Source: Rhizomys pruinosus | Taxonomy: Eukaryota; Chordata; Mammalia; Rodentia; Spalacidae | Reading direction: 5' to 3' | DNA: 64,000 nt | Assembly (NCBI GenBank): GCA_009823505.1 | Contig: VZQC01012331.1 | Location: 207,773-271,772 of the forward strand | Shown: one piece after another, positions 31,931-41,792 of the stretch | Numbering within the stretch: the stretch's first letter is position 1 | Layout: each line of letters begins with the position of its first letter | The notes under the pieces: model-generated | What the model was told of the DNA's origin: nothing | The model's input: only the letters and a program-made list of their open reading frames with translations | The model's database searches: none | Position numbers and translations under genes: made by a program

Positions 31931-31933
31931 GAG

Positions 31934-31978
<45 letters not shown>
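31931..31978. repeat. (TG)n microsatellite
   Basis: About 23 TG units. Confidence 0.95.
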
Positions 31979-32264
31979 TTGTGGCTCCTTTGAATAACTC
32001 CCCTTTCTCAATTTTCAGTATTACTTGCTTGTATTGGGGATGAGTATCTGAGCTTCTTAGGCTGCGGGATCCCAGGGTTTGACCCTAAAAATTCTATCAA
32101 GAGCTAGTTAGATAGCAGAGAAGCAATTGATGAGGACAGCGAGCAAGAGCTGGGAGGCCCTGAGCTGTGCTGGGCTGAACCAGGAATGTGCAGGAAAGTG
32201 ACTGGCTGGCATGATTCTTGGAAAGTGGGAGTTGGGTCAGCATTGTGTGTGTGGGGGTGTCGGT

Positions 32265-32332
32265 AAAGGAGGCTGACTGATAGACCAGCCTGGCCACAAA
32301 AGGAGGCTGACTGATAGACTAGCTTGACCACA
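32265..32332. repeat. 34-bp tandem duplication
   Basis: Two copies starting aaaggaggctgactgataga, the second with four changes. Confidence 0.9.
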
Positions 32333-32374
32333 GACAGGCTGTAGGATCCTGGAAGACCACATTCTTATTGCAAC

Positions 32375-32470
32375 TTGGCTTCCCTATCTGTAGTTGTAGC
32401 ACGAGGGTAATGATGGTGCCCACCTCATAAGATGTTCTGTTAAATGGGATACCTCATGAAGGGGCTTGGG
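32375..32470 (+). mobile_element. MIR 3' end
   Basis: cttccctatctgtagttgta, gggtaatgatggtgcccacc, tcataagatgttctgttaaa match the order of the MIR 3' part. Confidence 0.65.
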
Positions 32471-32516
32471 GTGAGGCTGCTGCTCTTGAGAGTCTAGGAA
32501 ACTCTTGATGGCATTG

Positions 32517-33085
32517 TGGTCATTGTCACCATCATCAGTAGCATTACCATCAGAATCAACATCATCATCAGTAGCAGCAGCAGCAGCAGCAACAGCATCA
32601 GCATCAACATTACCAGCATCTTCGGCATCAACATCAGCATCAACATCATTTTCAGTGGCAGCAGCAGCATCACCAGCATCATCACTAGCATCTTCAGCAT
32701 CAACATCAGCATCAACATCATTTTCAGTGGCAGCAGCAGCAGCATCACCAGCATCTTCAGCATCAACATCAGCATCAACATCATCTTCAGTGGCAGCAGC
32801 AGCAGCATCACCAGCATCATCACTAGCATCTTCAGCATCAACATCATCTTCAGTGGCAGCAGCAGCATCACCAGCATCATCACTAGCATCTTCAGCATCA
32901 ACATCAGCATCAACATCAGCATCAACATCATCTTCAGTAGCAGCAGCAGCAACAGCATCATCACTAGCATCTTCAGCATCAACATCAGCATCAACATCAT
33001 CTTCAGTAGCAGCAGCAGCAACAGCATCATCACTAGCATCTTCAGCATCAACATCAGCAGCAGTAGTATCGCCATCAGGAGCATC
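32517..33085. repeat. Complex trinucleotide array (CAT/CAG/CAA units), about 570 bp
   Basis: All units are triplets of CAN, TCN or AGY type (for example agcatcaacatcatcttcag, tggcagcagcagcagcatca). Larger blocks of about 60-78 bp are repeated 7-8 times. No stop codon falls in the repeated blocks in most frames, giving a 284-codon minus-strand frame rich in Asp, Ala and Glu (32384-33238) and roughly 200-codon Ser/Ala- or Ile/Ser-rich plus-strand frames. I treat these as repeat artefacts. Confidence 0.92.
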
Positions 33086-34155
33086 AATCAGAGTCTTCAT
33101 CATGATCCATGCTAGTTGGGTAGGAGTAGGAGCAGAGTAGGCCCAAGGCTTATTGTTCCAGAGCAGAGGTGGGTGGAGGGCTAAGGGAGCAGGCCAGACA
33201 GCATCGAAAGGCTTGTCAGGCAGTGCACCCTTGGCCATGCTGAATAGGTGGGTCTTTCAAGGGTGGCCACATCTGGGCCTCAGTTCCTACAGTCAGGGCT
33301 CCATTGAACCCTTGGGTGGTGGCTTCCTGTATGAGAAACTGATGGCAGCCCAAACCTAACTGGTTAAAAGAAAGGAAACATCGTTGTCTCTGAGGTTAAA
33401 CGTGAGCTTAAGCCATGCTTTCATCCAGGGGCTTTGGAGGGCTCCAGAGACGTTGTTAGGTGCCTCATCAGCCAATGCAGGAAGAATAGAGAGTGGTCGA
33501 TGAAAGATGGGATTCATCCTGTCAAAACCAGGTTGGGGCTTCTGGGACCTAGGAGAGCTTTGGGTTCAAGCTCTGGGGTGACAGCTAAGATTCTCAAAGG
33601 TTGCTTGTGAGTGACTGTCATGACTCATCCTTGGGTGAGCTTGTGGCACAGCCTGACATGTACATTGTGTCCTGAAGAAGACTCTTGGGATTCTGGTGCT
33701 GGGTTCTTGGCTCACAGAGACCTTTTCACAGCCTGTCAAATACATAAAGTCGATGTTTAGGTTTCTGAGCCTTTACCAGGGCTGGGGTTTGGAGTCGGCT
33801 GCATCGTTCTCTGAGTCCGTGGCGGCCTACAAGGCAGTCTGTCTTGAGTCCTGCTCCTGCTTTCCCTTCGCTTCCACCTTGTTATGGAGTTTCTAATTTT
33901 TAGGTCGTTTGCAAACAAAACAAATCACAGTCATATTTTCTGTCCCCAGCATCTGGTGGCCACTTGTTGTTTGTGATGGTTGGGGAAAAAAACAAATGTT
34001 TTGATCATTCTTCAAAATTAGATTTTAAAAATGCCCTATTGGGGGTGTTGCTGCACTAAGTCTTTTTCTTTTCTAAAAAATTTTGCAAGCGGATCTCTTG
34101 GGGGCTTCCTTGGTCCCTCTCCTGTCTTCCAGATCTGTTTCTAAAATTCACTGCA
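33086..34155. other. Unique sequence
   Basis: About 1 kb without recognised repeats. 33893-34080 is AT-rich with a forkhead-like run (tttgcaaacaaaacaaatca at 33909-33928). No gene supported. Confidence 0.5.
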
Positions 34156-34310
34156 TGCTGGGCATGGTGGTGCACGCCTTTAATCCTATCACTTGGGAGG
34201 CAGAGGCAGGTGGATCTTTGTGAGTTCAAGGCCAGCCTGGTCTACAGAGTGAGTTCCAGGACAGCTGGGGCTACAGGGAGACCCTGTCTCGAAAAGACAA
34301 ATAAAATAAA
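34156..34310 (+). mobile_element. B1 SINE
   Basis: gctgggcatggtggtgcacg start, gctggggctacagggagacc, ccctgtctcgaaaagac and an A-rich tail. Confidence 0.93.
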
Positions 34311-34569
34311 TTTTTATTTTTATTTTATTTATTTATTTTATGTGTATGAATGTACTGTCTGCATGCAGGTCTGTGCACCCGTGTCATGCAATGTCGCGGT
34401 CGGAGTTCAGAAGAGAGGGGGTCCGGATTCCCCTGGAACTGGAGTTCTCCTGGAATTGGAGTTTTCAGAGAACGGTTCTGGCCGCCATGTGGGTGCTGGG
34501 GATCGAACCGGTCCTCTTGTATAAGATGGTCGGCGACACTCTTAACCACTAGGCCATCTCTCCAGCCCC
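34311..34569 (-). mobile_element. B2 SINE, subfamily with 17-bp internal duplication
   Basis: Inserted at the tail of the B1. Contains ctggaactggagttctc directly followed by ctggaattggagttttc, then gccgccatgtgggtgctggg. Confidence 0.92.
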
Positions 34570-34615
34570 TAAAATAGAATAAAAGAAAATAAAATAAATT
34601 CATTGCAATCTAATC

Positions 34616-34902
34616 TTTTTTTTTTTCTTTTTCCTTTTTTTTTTAATTTTTTTATTAATTTTATTTATTTCTGAATAGGTTAATGAATGTACTGTCTGCA
34701 TGCAAGTTTGTGCACCCGTTCGTGCAATGCCCGGAAGGTTCAGAAAGATGGTCTCATGTCTCGGGATATCCCCTGGAACTGGCGTTCTCCTGGAATTGGA
34801 GTTTCAGAGGTTCTCGGCCGCCATGTGGGGGCTGGGGAGTGAGACCCAGGTCCTCTGTAAGAGCGGGTCGGGGCTCTAACCAGTAGGCCATCTCTCCATG
34901 CC
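34616..34902 (-). mobile_element. B2 SINE, subfamily with 17-bp internal duplication
   Basis: ctggaactggcgttctc then ctggaattggagtttca, gccgccatgtgggggctggg, reversed head ending ccatctctccatgcccct. More damaged than its neighbours. Confidence 0.88.
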
Positions 34903-34905
34903 CCT

Positions 34906-35136
34906 CCTTTTTTTTTTTTTTTTTTTTAAAGACAGGTCTAGCTCAGGCTAGTAACCTTAACTAGATATGTAGGCTGAGGATGACCTTGAGCTTCTGGTCC
35001 TCCTGCCTTCATCTCCAGAGCAAAGGGACTGTGGGCATGTGCCACCTGCTTGGTTCATGTGGTCCTGGGGCTCAAACCCAGGGCTCTGTGCATGGTAGGC
35101 TGTCAGTCTTCCCACTAAGCCACAGCCTCAGCCCTC
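34906..35136 (-). mobile_element. B4-type SINE
   Basis: Poly-T, B1-like part (gaggatgaccttgagcttct) and reversed ID-like head (tggggctcaaacccagggct, cccactaagccacagcct). Confidence 0.75.
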
Positions 35137-35156
35137 TTTACAAGATGGGCTTGTTT

Positions 35157-35262
35157 GGGCTAGAGATATGGCTCAGTGGTTAAGATAGCAGACTGCTCTT
35201 GCATAGTACTCCCGTGTTCAATTCCCATCACCCAATGGTGGCTAAGACCATCTTTAGTTCCA
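35157..35262 (+). mobile_element. B2 head, truncated by a B1
   Basis: gagatatggctcagtggtta to tggtggctaagaccatcttt, cut off where B1 sequence starts. Confidence 0.8.
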
Positions 35263-35400
35263 GGTGTGGTGGTGGCACACCTTTAATACCCGCACTTTTG
35301 AGGTAGAGGCAGTGGATCTCTGTGAATTCACGGCAGCCTGGTGTTACATAGTTAGAGTTTCCAGGCCAGCTATAGGGTAACCATTTCCAAAAAGACAAAA
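35263..35400 (+). mobile_element. B1 SINE, damaged
   Basis: ggtgtggtggtggcacacct, gaggtagaggcagtggatct, ccagctatagggtaaccatt, A-rich end. Several small indels, which may be true divergence or low base quality near the ambiguous base downstream. Confidence 0.8.
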
Positions 35401-35449
35401 AACAACAAAATGGGCTTAAATCCTCGCTGATCAAAAAATCTATAGTGCG

Positions 35450-35699
35450 GGGCTGGAGAGAGGGCCTAGCGTAGGAGCGCCGACCCGTCTTACAGAGGAC
35501 CCGGGTTCGATCCCCGCACCCACATGGGCGGCCGAGAAACCGTCTGAAACTCCAATTCCAGGAAACGCCAGTTCCAGGGAATCCGACACCCTCTTCTGAC
35601 CTCCGCGGCATTGCAACGACACGGGTGCACAAATTGCATGGCAGACAGTACATTCATACACATACGGAAATAAATAAAATAAAAAAAAAGAAAAAAAAT
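35450..35699 (+). mobile_element. B2 SINE, subfamily with 17-bp internal duplication, CpG-rich
   Basis: ggggctggagagagggccta, acccgggttcgatccccgca (a good B box), then the duplicated segment read from the other strand (gaaactccaattccag / gaaacgccagttccag). Many intact CpGs suggest a young insertion. Confidence 0.92.
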
Positions 35700-35705
35700 T
35701 ATAGT

Positions 35706-35706
35706 N
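35706..35706. other. Ambiguous base (n)
   Basis: Single undetermined base right after the A-rich B2 tail; likely an assembly or base-calling problem. Confidence 0.99.
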
Positions 35707-35774
35707 TGTCGCTCTGTCACTCTCAACCCTTGTGATATGGGATGCTTCAAGTCAGCTGTTTCAATTTTATTTTT

Positions 35775-35778
<4 letters not shown>

Positions 35779-35815
<37 letters not shown>

Positions 35816-35947
35816 TAGCACAATTGTGGAAGTCAGAGGACAACTTGTTGGAGTCATTTCTCTCTTAACATGTGGGTTCAAGGGACCTAATTCAGATTGC
35901 CAGACTTGGTAGCAAATATCTTTACCTATGGAGCCATCTCGCTGAGC
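35779..35947 (-). mobile_element. B3 SINE with (TG)n tail
   Basis: (TG)n at 35779-35814, gaagtcagaggacaacttgt, tttacctatggagccatctc. Confidence 0.75.
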
Positions 35948-36841
35948 CTTTCAAAACCTTTTGAAGTAAATAAACGCAGTCACAGGACAGGAAGAATTAC
36001 TTCTCCCAGGATTGGGAGACTGACGATGTTCACCAGGACTGCACATCTTGGGGGTGGGCACAGAAGCACTGGGATCTGTTTCCAGGGTGAACTGGAAGGA
36101 ACAATGTGCCCTGCTGAGTTGGGGGGGCCTGGTGCTGGTGTACGAGCACTGACCTCCATCACCATGGCGAGGGACAGGGCCCTGGGAGTGGTCTCACACC
36201 ACTGCCCAAAGCCTTTGCTGGGCACCTCTGGCCCCCAGTGGGACCCCAAAATCCATACTGTGCTCAGCAGTTCTGAGGAGTATACTGTGGGAGAGGGAGC
36301 TGATGGGGTCAGGGGTCATCAGCTCTGTTCCTTGTCGTGACCGGCCCTTTGCTTCTCACCCTGTTCTCTCTGTTCCTCTTTCCCTCCCCATCTCTCCTCT
36401 CTCTTCTCTCTCTACCTCCCACTCCCTCTCTCTCCCATTGACCACTGTTACTTGTCATGCCTTGAGCCCTAGGTGCTGAGGGCTCTGAAGGACATGTCTG
36501 TTTCCAGGGCACTCGAGTATAGTCATTGAAAGAGAGTCCACCCTCTGACCCTGCCATCCCGTTCCTGTGGCCCCTTTGTCTTCTTGGAGCCACCCTGTCG
36601 TCAGCCCCAGCTGCTGCAGCAGATTCCCTTTGCCTGCCCCCTCAGGCCTCCTTACAACCCTTCTACTGTTGGCCAGCCTCATCATTCCTGTTGCTGCCCT
36701 CACCTCCTGTCCCTGTGTGTCTGTCTGTGGGTTGGTCACATGGCCCTCTTTACTGGGAAGGAGCCCTGTGCTTCTGTTTCCTGCAGCCCTGTTGCCAGGT
36801 GTTTATAAGTAGCTGAGGGACAAATATCTGTGAACATTTTT
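35948..36841. other. Unique sequence with CT-rich tract
   Basis: 36357-36440 is nearly all pyrimidine (ctctctcttctctctctacc). No gene recognised. Confidence 0.5.
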
Positions 36842-36858
36842 TCAGCTGATGTCTTTAT

Positions 36859-37112
36859 TTAAAAAAATTTTTTTTGTTAATTTTATTTATTTATGTATGT
36901 GTATGAATGTACTGTCTGCATGCAAGTTTGTGCACCCGTGTCGTGCAATGCCGCGGAGGTCAGAAGAGGGTCTCAGATTCCCCTGGAACTAGAGTTCTCC
37001 TGGAATTGGAGTTTCAGACAGTTCTCGGCTGCCATGTGGGTGCTGGGGATCGAACCCGGGTCCTCTGCAAGAGTGGTTGGCGCTCTTAACCGCTATGCCA
37101 TCTCTCCAGCCC
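36859..37112 (-). mobile_element. Young B2 SINE with perfect 17-bp target-site duplication
   Basis: tcagctgatgtctttat flanks it at 36842-36858 and 37113-37129. Carries the 17-bp internal duplication, intact CpGs (cccgtgtcgtgcaatgccgc) and a complete Pol III head (gatcgaacccgggtcctctg). The best reference copy of this subfamily in the window. Confidence 0.96.
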
Positions 37113-37145
37113 TCAGCTGATGTCTTTATAATACAGTCTGAGCTT

Positions 37146-37443
37146 GGGCTAGGGAGATGGCATCGAGAACCTGAGTTTGAATCCTAAGAACTCATGTATA
37201 AATTGGACACCATACATAGCATGAATGTGCGTAATTCTAGCACTCCCATAGGGAGACAGGAGGTGGAGACAGGGAAGTCTGGAAGCTGGGGGCCATACAC
37301 AGTGAGGAAATGGCAAAGGCACTGCGACTCAAACAAAGGTGGAAAGTGATGATGTCGCCTGAGGCTGTCCATTGACCTCCATGTTGGTGCACCACATTCA
37401 TGACGTGTGTATGCGCACACATATACATAAAAGGAAAACAAAT
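37146..37443 (+). mobile_element. Composite B4-type SINE
   Basis: ggctagggagatggcatcga, ctgagtttgaatcctaagaa, gggagacaggaggtggagac, gaggctgtccattgacctcc. Confidence 0.65.
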
Positions 37444-37877
37444 GCCCCAGTGAGAAGGGTGAGTCAGGGGTAGATGATGGCAATGATTAGCAACAGAAAC
37501 CCAGAGAGGCCAGCCAGGGGGACACAGCCTGTGGCTGCCTAGAGGCTGCAAGTCAGACCCACAGGGTAGGAGGCGCACACAGGGTTCCAGTTCCATTTCC
37601 AAAGCCGAAGCTGGAGTCTAGCCAGTAGTGGGCACAGAGGCTGGACCCAAGCCCAGACAGAACTTCTTAGGGGGGCTCCTGGAAGCCAGGTTCTTGGGCA
37701 GAGTAGACCACAGGGGATACCTCTGTGCAGTTTATGATTGAATCTTAATGGAGCTCTCCCTGGTCTGGATGCCTATCCCAAGGGGAGATCAGCCTGCTGA
37801 CCGCTACCTCCAGCTGGCTGGTTGCAGTTGACCTTGGACAGTCACGGCAGGCAGCACTTTTCAAAGTACGTGCTTCG
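37444..37877. other. Unique sequence
   Basis: Nothing recognised. Confidence 0.45.
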
Positions 37878-38010
37878 GGGTTGGAGATGATTGCTGACCT
37901 TGCAGAGGACCTGGGCTCAATTCTCAGCACCCATATGGCAGCTAGCAGCTACCCGTAACTCCAGTTCCAGGGAAATCTGACGCTGTCTTCTGACCTTCAC
38001 AGACATTGCA
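37878..38010 (+). mobile_element. B2 SINE running into the gap
   Basis: accttgcagaggacctgggc, tcaattctcagcacccatat, cgctgtcttctgaccttcac. Its 3' third should lie in the gap. Confidence 0.85.
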
Positions 38011-38329
38011 NNNNNNNNNNNNNNNNNNNNNNNNNNNNNNNNNNNNNNNNNNNNNNNNNNNNNNNNNNNNNNNNNNNNNNNNNNNNNNNNNNNNNNNNNN
38101 NNNNNNNNNNNNNNNNNNNNNNNNNNNNNNNNNNNNNNNNNNNNNNNNNNNNNNNNNNNNNNNNNNNNNNNNNNNNNNNNNNNNNNNNNNNNNNNNNNNN
38201 NNNNNNNNNNNNNNNNNNNNNNNNNNNNNNNNNNNNNNNNNNNNNNNNNNNNNNNNNNNNNNNNNNNNNNNNNNNNNNNNNNNNNNNNNNNNNNNNNNNN
38301 NNNNNNNNNNNNNNNNNNNNNNNNNNNNN
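38011..38329. other. Assembly gap (319 n)
   Basis: Bounded by a B2 on the left and a 25-base poly-A on the right. It probably hides the B2 end plus one or more further elements; the poly-A may be a SINE or L1 tail. Confidence 0.99.
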
Positions 38330-38358
38330 AAAAAAAAAAAAAAAAAAAAAAAAATAGG

Positions 38359-38600
38359 GGCTGGAGAGATGGCTCAGCAGTTAAGAGCATTGTCTGCTCT
38401 TACAGAGGACCTGGGTTTGATTCCTAGCACCGACATGGTGGCTAACAACCATCTGTAACTCTAGTCCCAGGGGATCCTATGCCTTCTTCTGACCTCCACG
38501 GCATTGTGTGACACAGGTGTGCTTACCTATATGGAGGTATTACACTCATACACATAAAATAAAATATAAATAATAAAATATTGTTTTTAAAAAGGAAAGT
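38359..38600 (+). mobile_element. B2 SINE
   Basis: ggggctggagagatggctca start, complete body, aaataaaatataaataataa tail. Lacks the 17-bp duplication. Confidence 0.93.
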
Positions 38601-38929
38601 TTTTTTTTTTAATTCTAAAAAGTGGGCTTCATCATCGGGATCGATTTATATATAACAACATTTAATGCACATCTCTGTGGCTTCACAGGGTGGCTGCTGG
38701 CTGCAGGGTGCTCTGGTGCTAGGTGGGATCAAGAGAGGGTGCTGCATGGCCCCTGGTCCTTTTGGTTGTCTCCAGTGTCTGAAGCCAAGTCAGCTTTTTG
38801 TCCTAGTGACTGGGCTTCCGGGAGGGAGAGCCTGAAGTCTGGGTGGGGCCCAGCCGTGCTGGGGTGGGGGAGGGTTGAGTGAGGCCATCCCTATCAAAGG
38901 AACCTGGAGTCCAAAGAATAGGTTAGTTG
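38601..38929. other. Unique sequence
   Basis: Nothing recognised. Confidence 0.45.
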
Positions 38930-39095
38930 CCTTCCTGTCATTAATGATGTCTCGGATGTAATAGCAATTATGCACAGATTCTTAGAATCAGCAAAGAGAG
39001 AATCAAGTGCTGATTAGATTTCCTGGGAGATGCATAATTTCTCAGATGAAATTAAATGAGCACGTGAGGGAGCATCAGTTATGCACAGTTGCCCT
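38930..39095. promoter_or_regulatory. Candidate conserved noncoding/enhancer-like segment
   Basis: Free of repeats and rich in homeodomain/POU-like motifs: the palindrome tcattaatga (38938-38947), caattatgca (38965-38974), tgattaga (39011), atgcataat (39030-39038), aaattaaat (39050) and a second ttatgcacag (39079-39088) identical to 38969-38978. Motif density, not alignment, is the basis. Confidence 0.3.
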
Positions 39096-39145
39096 TCCTA
39101 GTGCACTGAGTCATTTTACAAAGATCTCACCTTTTCTAATTATTA

Positions 39146-39320
39146 TATTTATTTTGAGAGAGTCTGTGCATGTGCATGTATATATGTGCACCATGGTGTG
39201 TAAGATCAGAGGGCAATCTGTGGTTGGTTTTTTTCTTCCACCATTGGGTCCCAGGGATTGAACTTGGGCTGTCAGGTTTGGTGACAAGCACCTGTACTCA
39301 CTGAGCCATACTGTTGGCCC
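39146..39320 (-). mobile_element. B3 SINE
   Basis: tcagagggcaatctgtggtt, gggattgaacttgggctgtc, ctgagccatactgttggccc. Confidence 0.8.
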
Positions 39321-39534
39321 CTCATGAAGGTCCAATGGTCACCTCCTAAAGGATTTTGCCTTGTCTTCCTCGTTGTCTCTTTCCTCATTGTCAACTGCTC
39401 CGATTGCTAGGTCTTCTTCGCTTCAGCTTTGCTCCTAGCTGCTGCTTCCAGAGCCTCGCAGTCTTCATCTCCCAGATGATTCCCAGATGATTCCCAGTTT
39501 CCCTTGGACGTTACTTAGAGCACTAGGTTTGCAG

Positions 39535-39650
39535 GGATATCATCAATGAAACAATCCTGAAAACCTAAAAGATCAAAATCCCTAAAGAGAAAAACCCTGA
39601 AAAACTGTACTGTCCCCAAATCAAAATCTCCCAAAGATTAAAACCCTAAA
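39535..39650. other. A-rich segment with repeated AAAACCCTAAA-like motifs
   Basis: aatccctaaagagaaaaacc, aaaatctcccaaagattaaa, accctaaatg. Irregular direct repetition; family not recognised. Confidence 0.6.
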
Positions 39651-39702
39651 TGTTGAAATTTCCACAGCCACAGCTCCTTTTAGAGGAGGGTAGGAAGCTG
39701 GT

Positions 39703-39703
39703 G

Positions 39704-39751
<48 letters not shown>

Positions 39752-39757
39752 GTGTGT
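39703..39757. repeat. (TG)n microsatellite
   Basis: About 26 TG units with one CG interruption. Confidence 0.95.
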
Positions 39758-40610
39758 TCATCTGAGCACATTGTGATTTCCAGACTCCTCAGTCCTGTGC
39801 CACCTCTGCCCCCATGCCATCCTTACATGTGTGCATGCTTCTGTAGAGAACACAGATCTGGAAGGACCTGACTGTGGAGGCAGCGTCACTGGCTGCTGCT
39901 TGTGATTATCTTCAGGGCACTCGGGGTCTGCTGGCTTCTTCAGCAAATGCCATTTGAATCCACTAAAAGCTCCTGGAGTTTCATCTGGAAGGCGAGCCCG
40001 CTCGGGCCAGTGACGCACTCTCAAACGTCACTGTGTTCATGGACAGTCCATTCATGAGGATGTTTTTGCCAAATGTGGGCTGAGTGAAAACAACTTTATT
40101 GGTAGCACCTTGCAAGTCGCTAGTAGATGCCTTGATGTCACTCTACGTTCATGACTCATCTGAACTTTGTTTTCTGCCCCGAAGCCCCTGAATCTTGAAG
40201 CATTTCTAAAGTGTTTGCTTTTTCCAATCATTAATATAGGAACAAGATAATTAGTTCTAGAATTTTGAGAGCCACTAGGGATAGGAACTGCTCATGTTTG
40301 ATTAAAAAGAAGTGTGCACAGTTTTGAAAGTGCTGCCTAGGGCTGCTGTGGAGCCTGAGCTGGTGCCCTGTGAATGGCACAGCTGCACCCTGAGCCCCAA
40401 GGATCACTGTGGGGGGCTCCTCCCCCCCTAGGAAGCTCTGAATCAGCCAGCACATTGCTTCAGAAAGTGGCTGAGCTAGTGGGGCTCTTTTTATTCAGGA
40501 ATGGCGTGGTTTTCAAAGGCGAATGGGCAGTGTGTGGGAAGAGTGAACTGGTCCGTGGTGGAATAATGTGGCAGCTGTCCTGGAACAACCTAGAACTGTC
40601 CAAAGATTGG
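39758..40610. other. Unique sequence
   Basis: No gene or repeat recognised; AT-rich 40200-40300 (ccaatcattaatataggaac). Confidence 0.45.
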
Positions 40611-40850
40611 TGCCCTCCCTTCATCCCTCCCCCTCTTCTCTTCTACTCCCTCCTCCTTTCCCTCTCTCTCTTTCCCTCCTCCTCTTCCTCCTCCTCCTCC
40701 TCCTTCTTCCTTTTCCTCCTCCTCCTCCTCCTCCTCCTCCTCCTCCTCCCCCCTCTCCCTCCTCCCCTCTCTCCCTTCCTCCCTCTCTCCCTTTCAGTCA
40801 GTCTCTTTCCCTCCCTGTTTCTTCTCTCTCCCCTCTGTCTTGCTCTGTTT
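40611..40850. repeat. Polypyrimidine tract, (TCC)n-rich
   Basis: About 240 bp almost only C and T, with a pure cctcctcctc core near 40715-40750. Confidence 0.93.
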
Positions 40851-40852
40851 CA

Positions 40853-40965
40853 TTTTGAGACAGGGTCTCCTGATGCTCGGGTGGCCTGGAGCTTGCTGTG
40901 TAGCTGAGGATGATCTTGAACTCATCTTCCTGCCTCCCCTCCCTGCTGGAGCGACTGGTGTGACA
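40853..40965 (-). mobile_element. 7SL-related SINE fragment
   Basis: ttttgagacagggtctcctg, tgtgtagctgaggatgatct, tgaactcatcttcctgcctc. Confidence 0.65.
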
Positions 40966-41677
40966 GAGCCAGCTTTCTGTAGGAATTGTGGTTCTGGACT
41001 TTAGCTTCCAGGCTTTCAGTTTGGAGATTTTAGTCTTTTTGGATTTGGTTCTTCCAAGCTTTGGACATCTGAGGTGGTGGCGATGGAAAGGGAGTGTGTG
41101 TTTTGGGGTGGCCATTGGCCCTCAGGCAGCAAAATTAAGTGGGGTACTGTTTGCACCATGGTGACCTGATGTTTTGAATGGTGACCTGAGGAGCTGTCCT
41201 TTGGGTGAGGGGACTGAGCCGTGGTGGGGTTCACACTGAGGGCCACTTTGAGGTGCCCCTCTGCTCTGGAGGACAATGCAGTGCTCTTAGGACCTCAGCC
41301 CTGAAACAAACAGCCAAGGTCTCAGTCGCTGGTTTAGTACACGCAGACTTCTCTGTTCCTGGTGGATGTCTCCTCTATCTTTAGCCCTCTGGGGTTCAGC
41401 CCTGGATGCTTTCTTCTCTCCCTGCCACCTCCTGTCTGGATTGAGGTCCTTCCTCCTTTACCTCTTGACTGTCAAATAACACCTCTGATGGAGCCTGGCC
41501 CAAGCCGAGCTCCTCTGATCCCTTAGAACCCCCCTCCTCCCTGCCTGCTCTTCCCTGCACAGGTCACTCTGTCCATGCCCCTCCCAGAACCTTTGAGTTA
41601 CTCTCTCCAGCATCCCATCTAGCCAGGAATCCCCACAGAGACCCCCCCCCACCTCCTGAGACCTCCCCTGCCCCACA
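40966..41677. other. Unique sequence
   Basis: Nothing recognised. Confidence 0.45.
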
Positions 41678-41792
41678 GAGAAAGAGGAGGAGGAAGGGGA
41701 GGATGGGAGGAGGAAAGGGAGAGAAAGAGGAAAAGGTGGAGAGAGAGAAGGAGGAAGGAGAGGAGGGAGAGGAGGGAGAGGAGGGTGGGAGT
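41678..41792. repeat. Polypurine tract, (GGA)n-rich
   Basis: About 115 bp almost only A and G (gagaggagggagaggaggga), the complement type of the tract at 40611-40850. Confidence 0.93.

Noticed and set aside
35450..35560. A tRNA gene (intact A and B box)
   Set aside because: The sequence continues as a standard B2 SINE with an A-rich tail; the tRNA-like part is the SINE head and does not fold to a full tRNA.
39535..39650. Interstitial telomere repeat
   Set aside because: The words resemble CCCTAAA, not the vertebrate TTAGGG, and are irregular.
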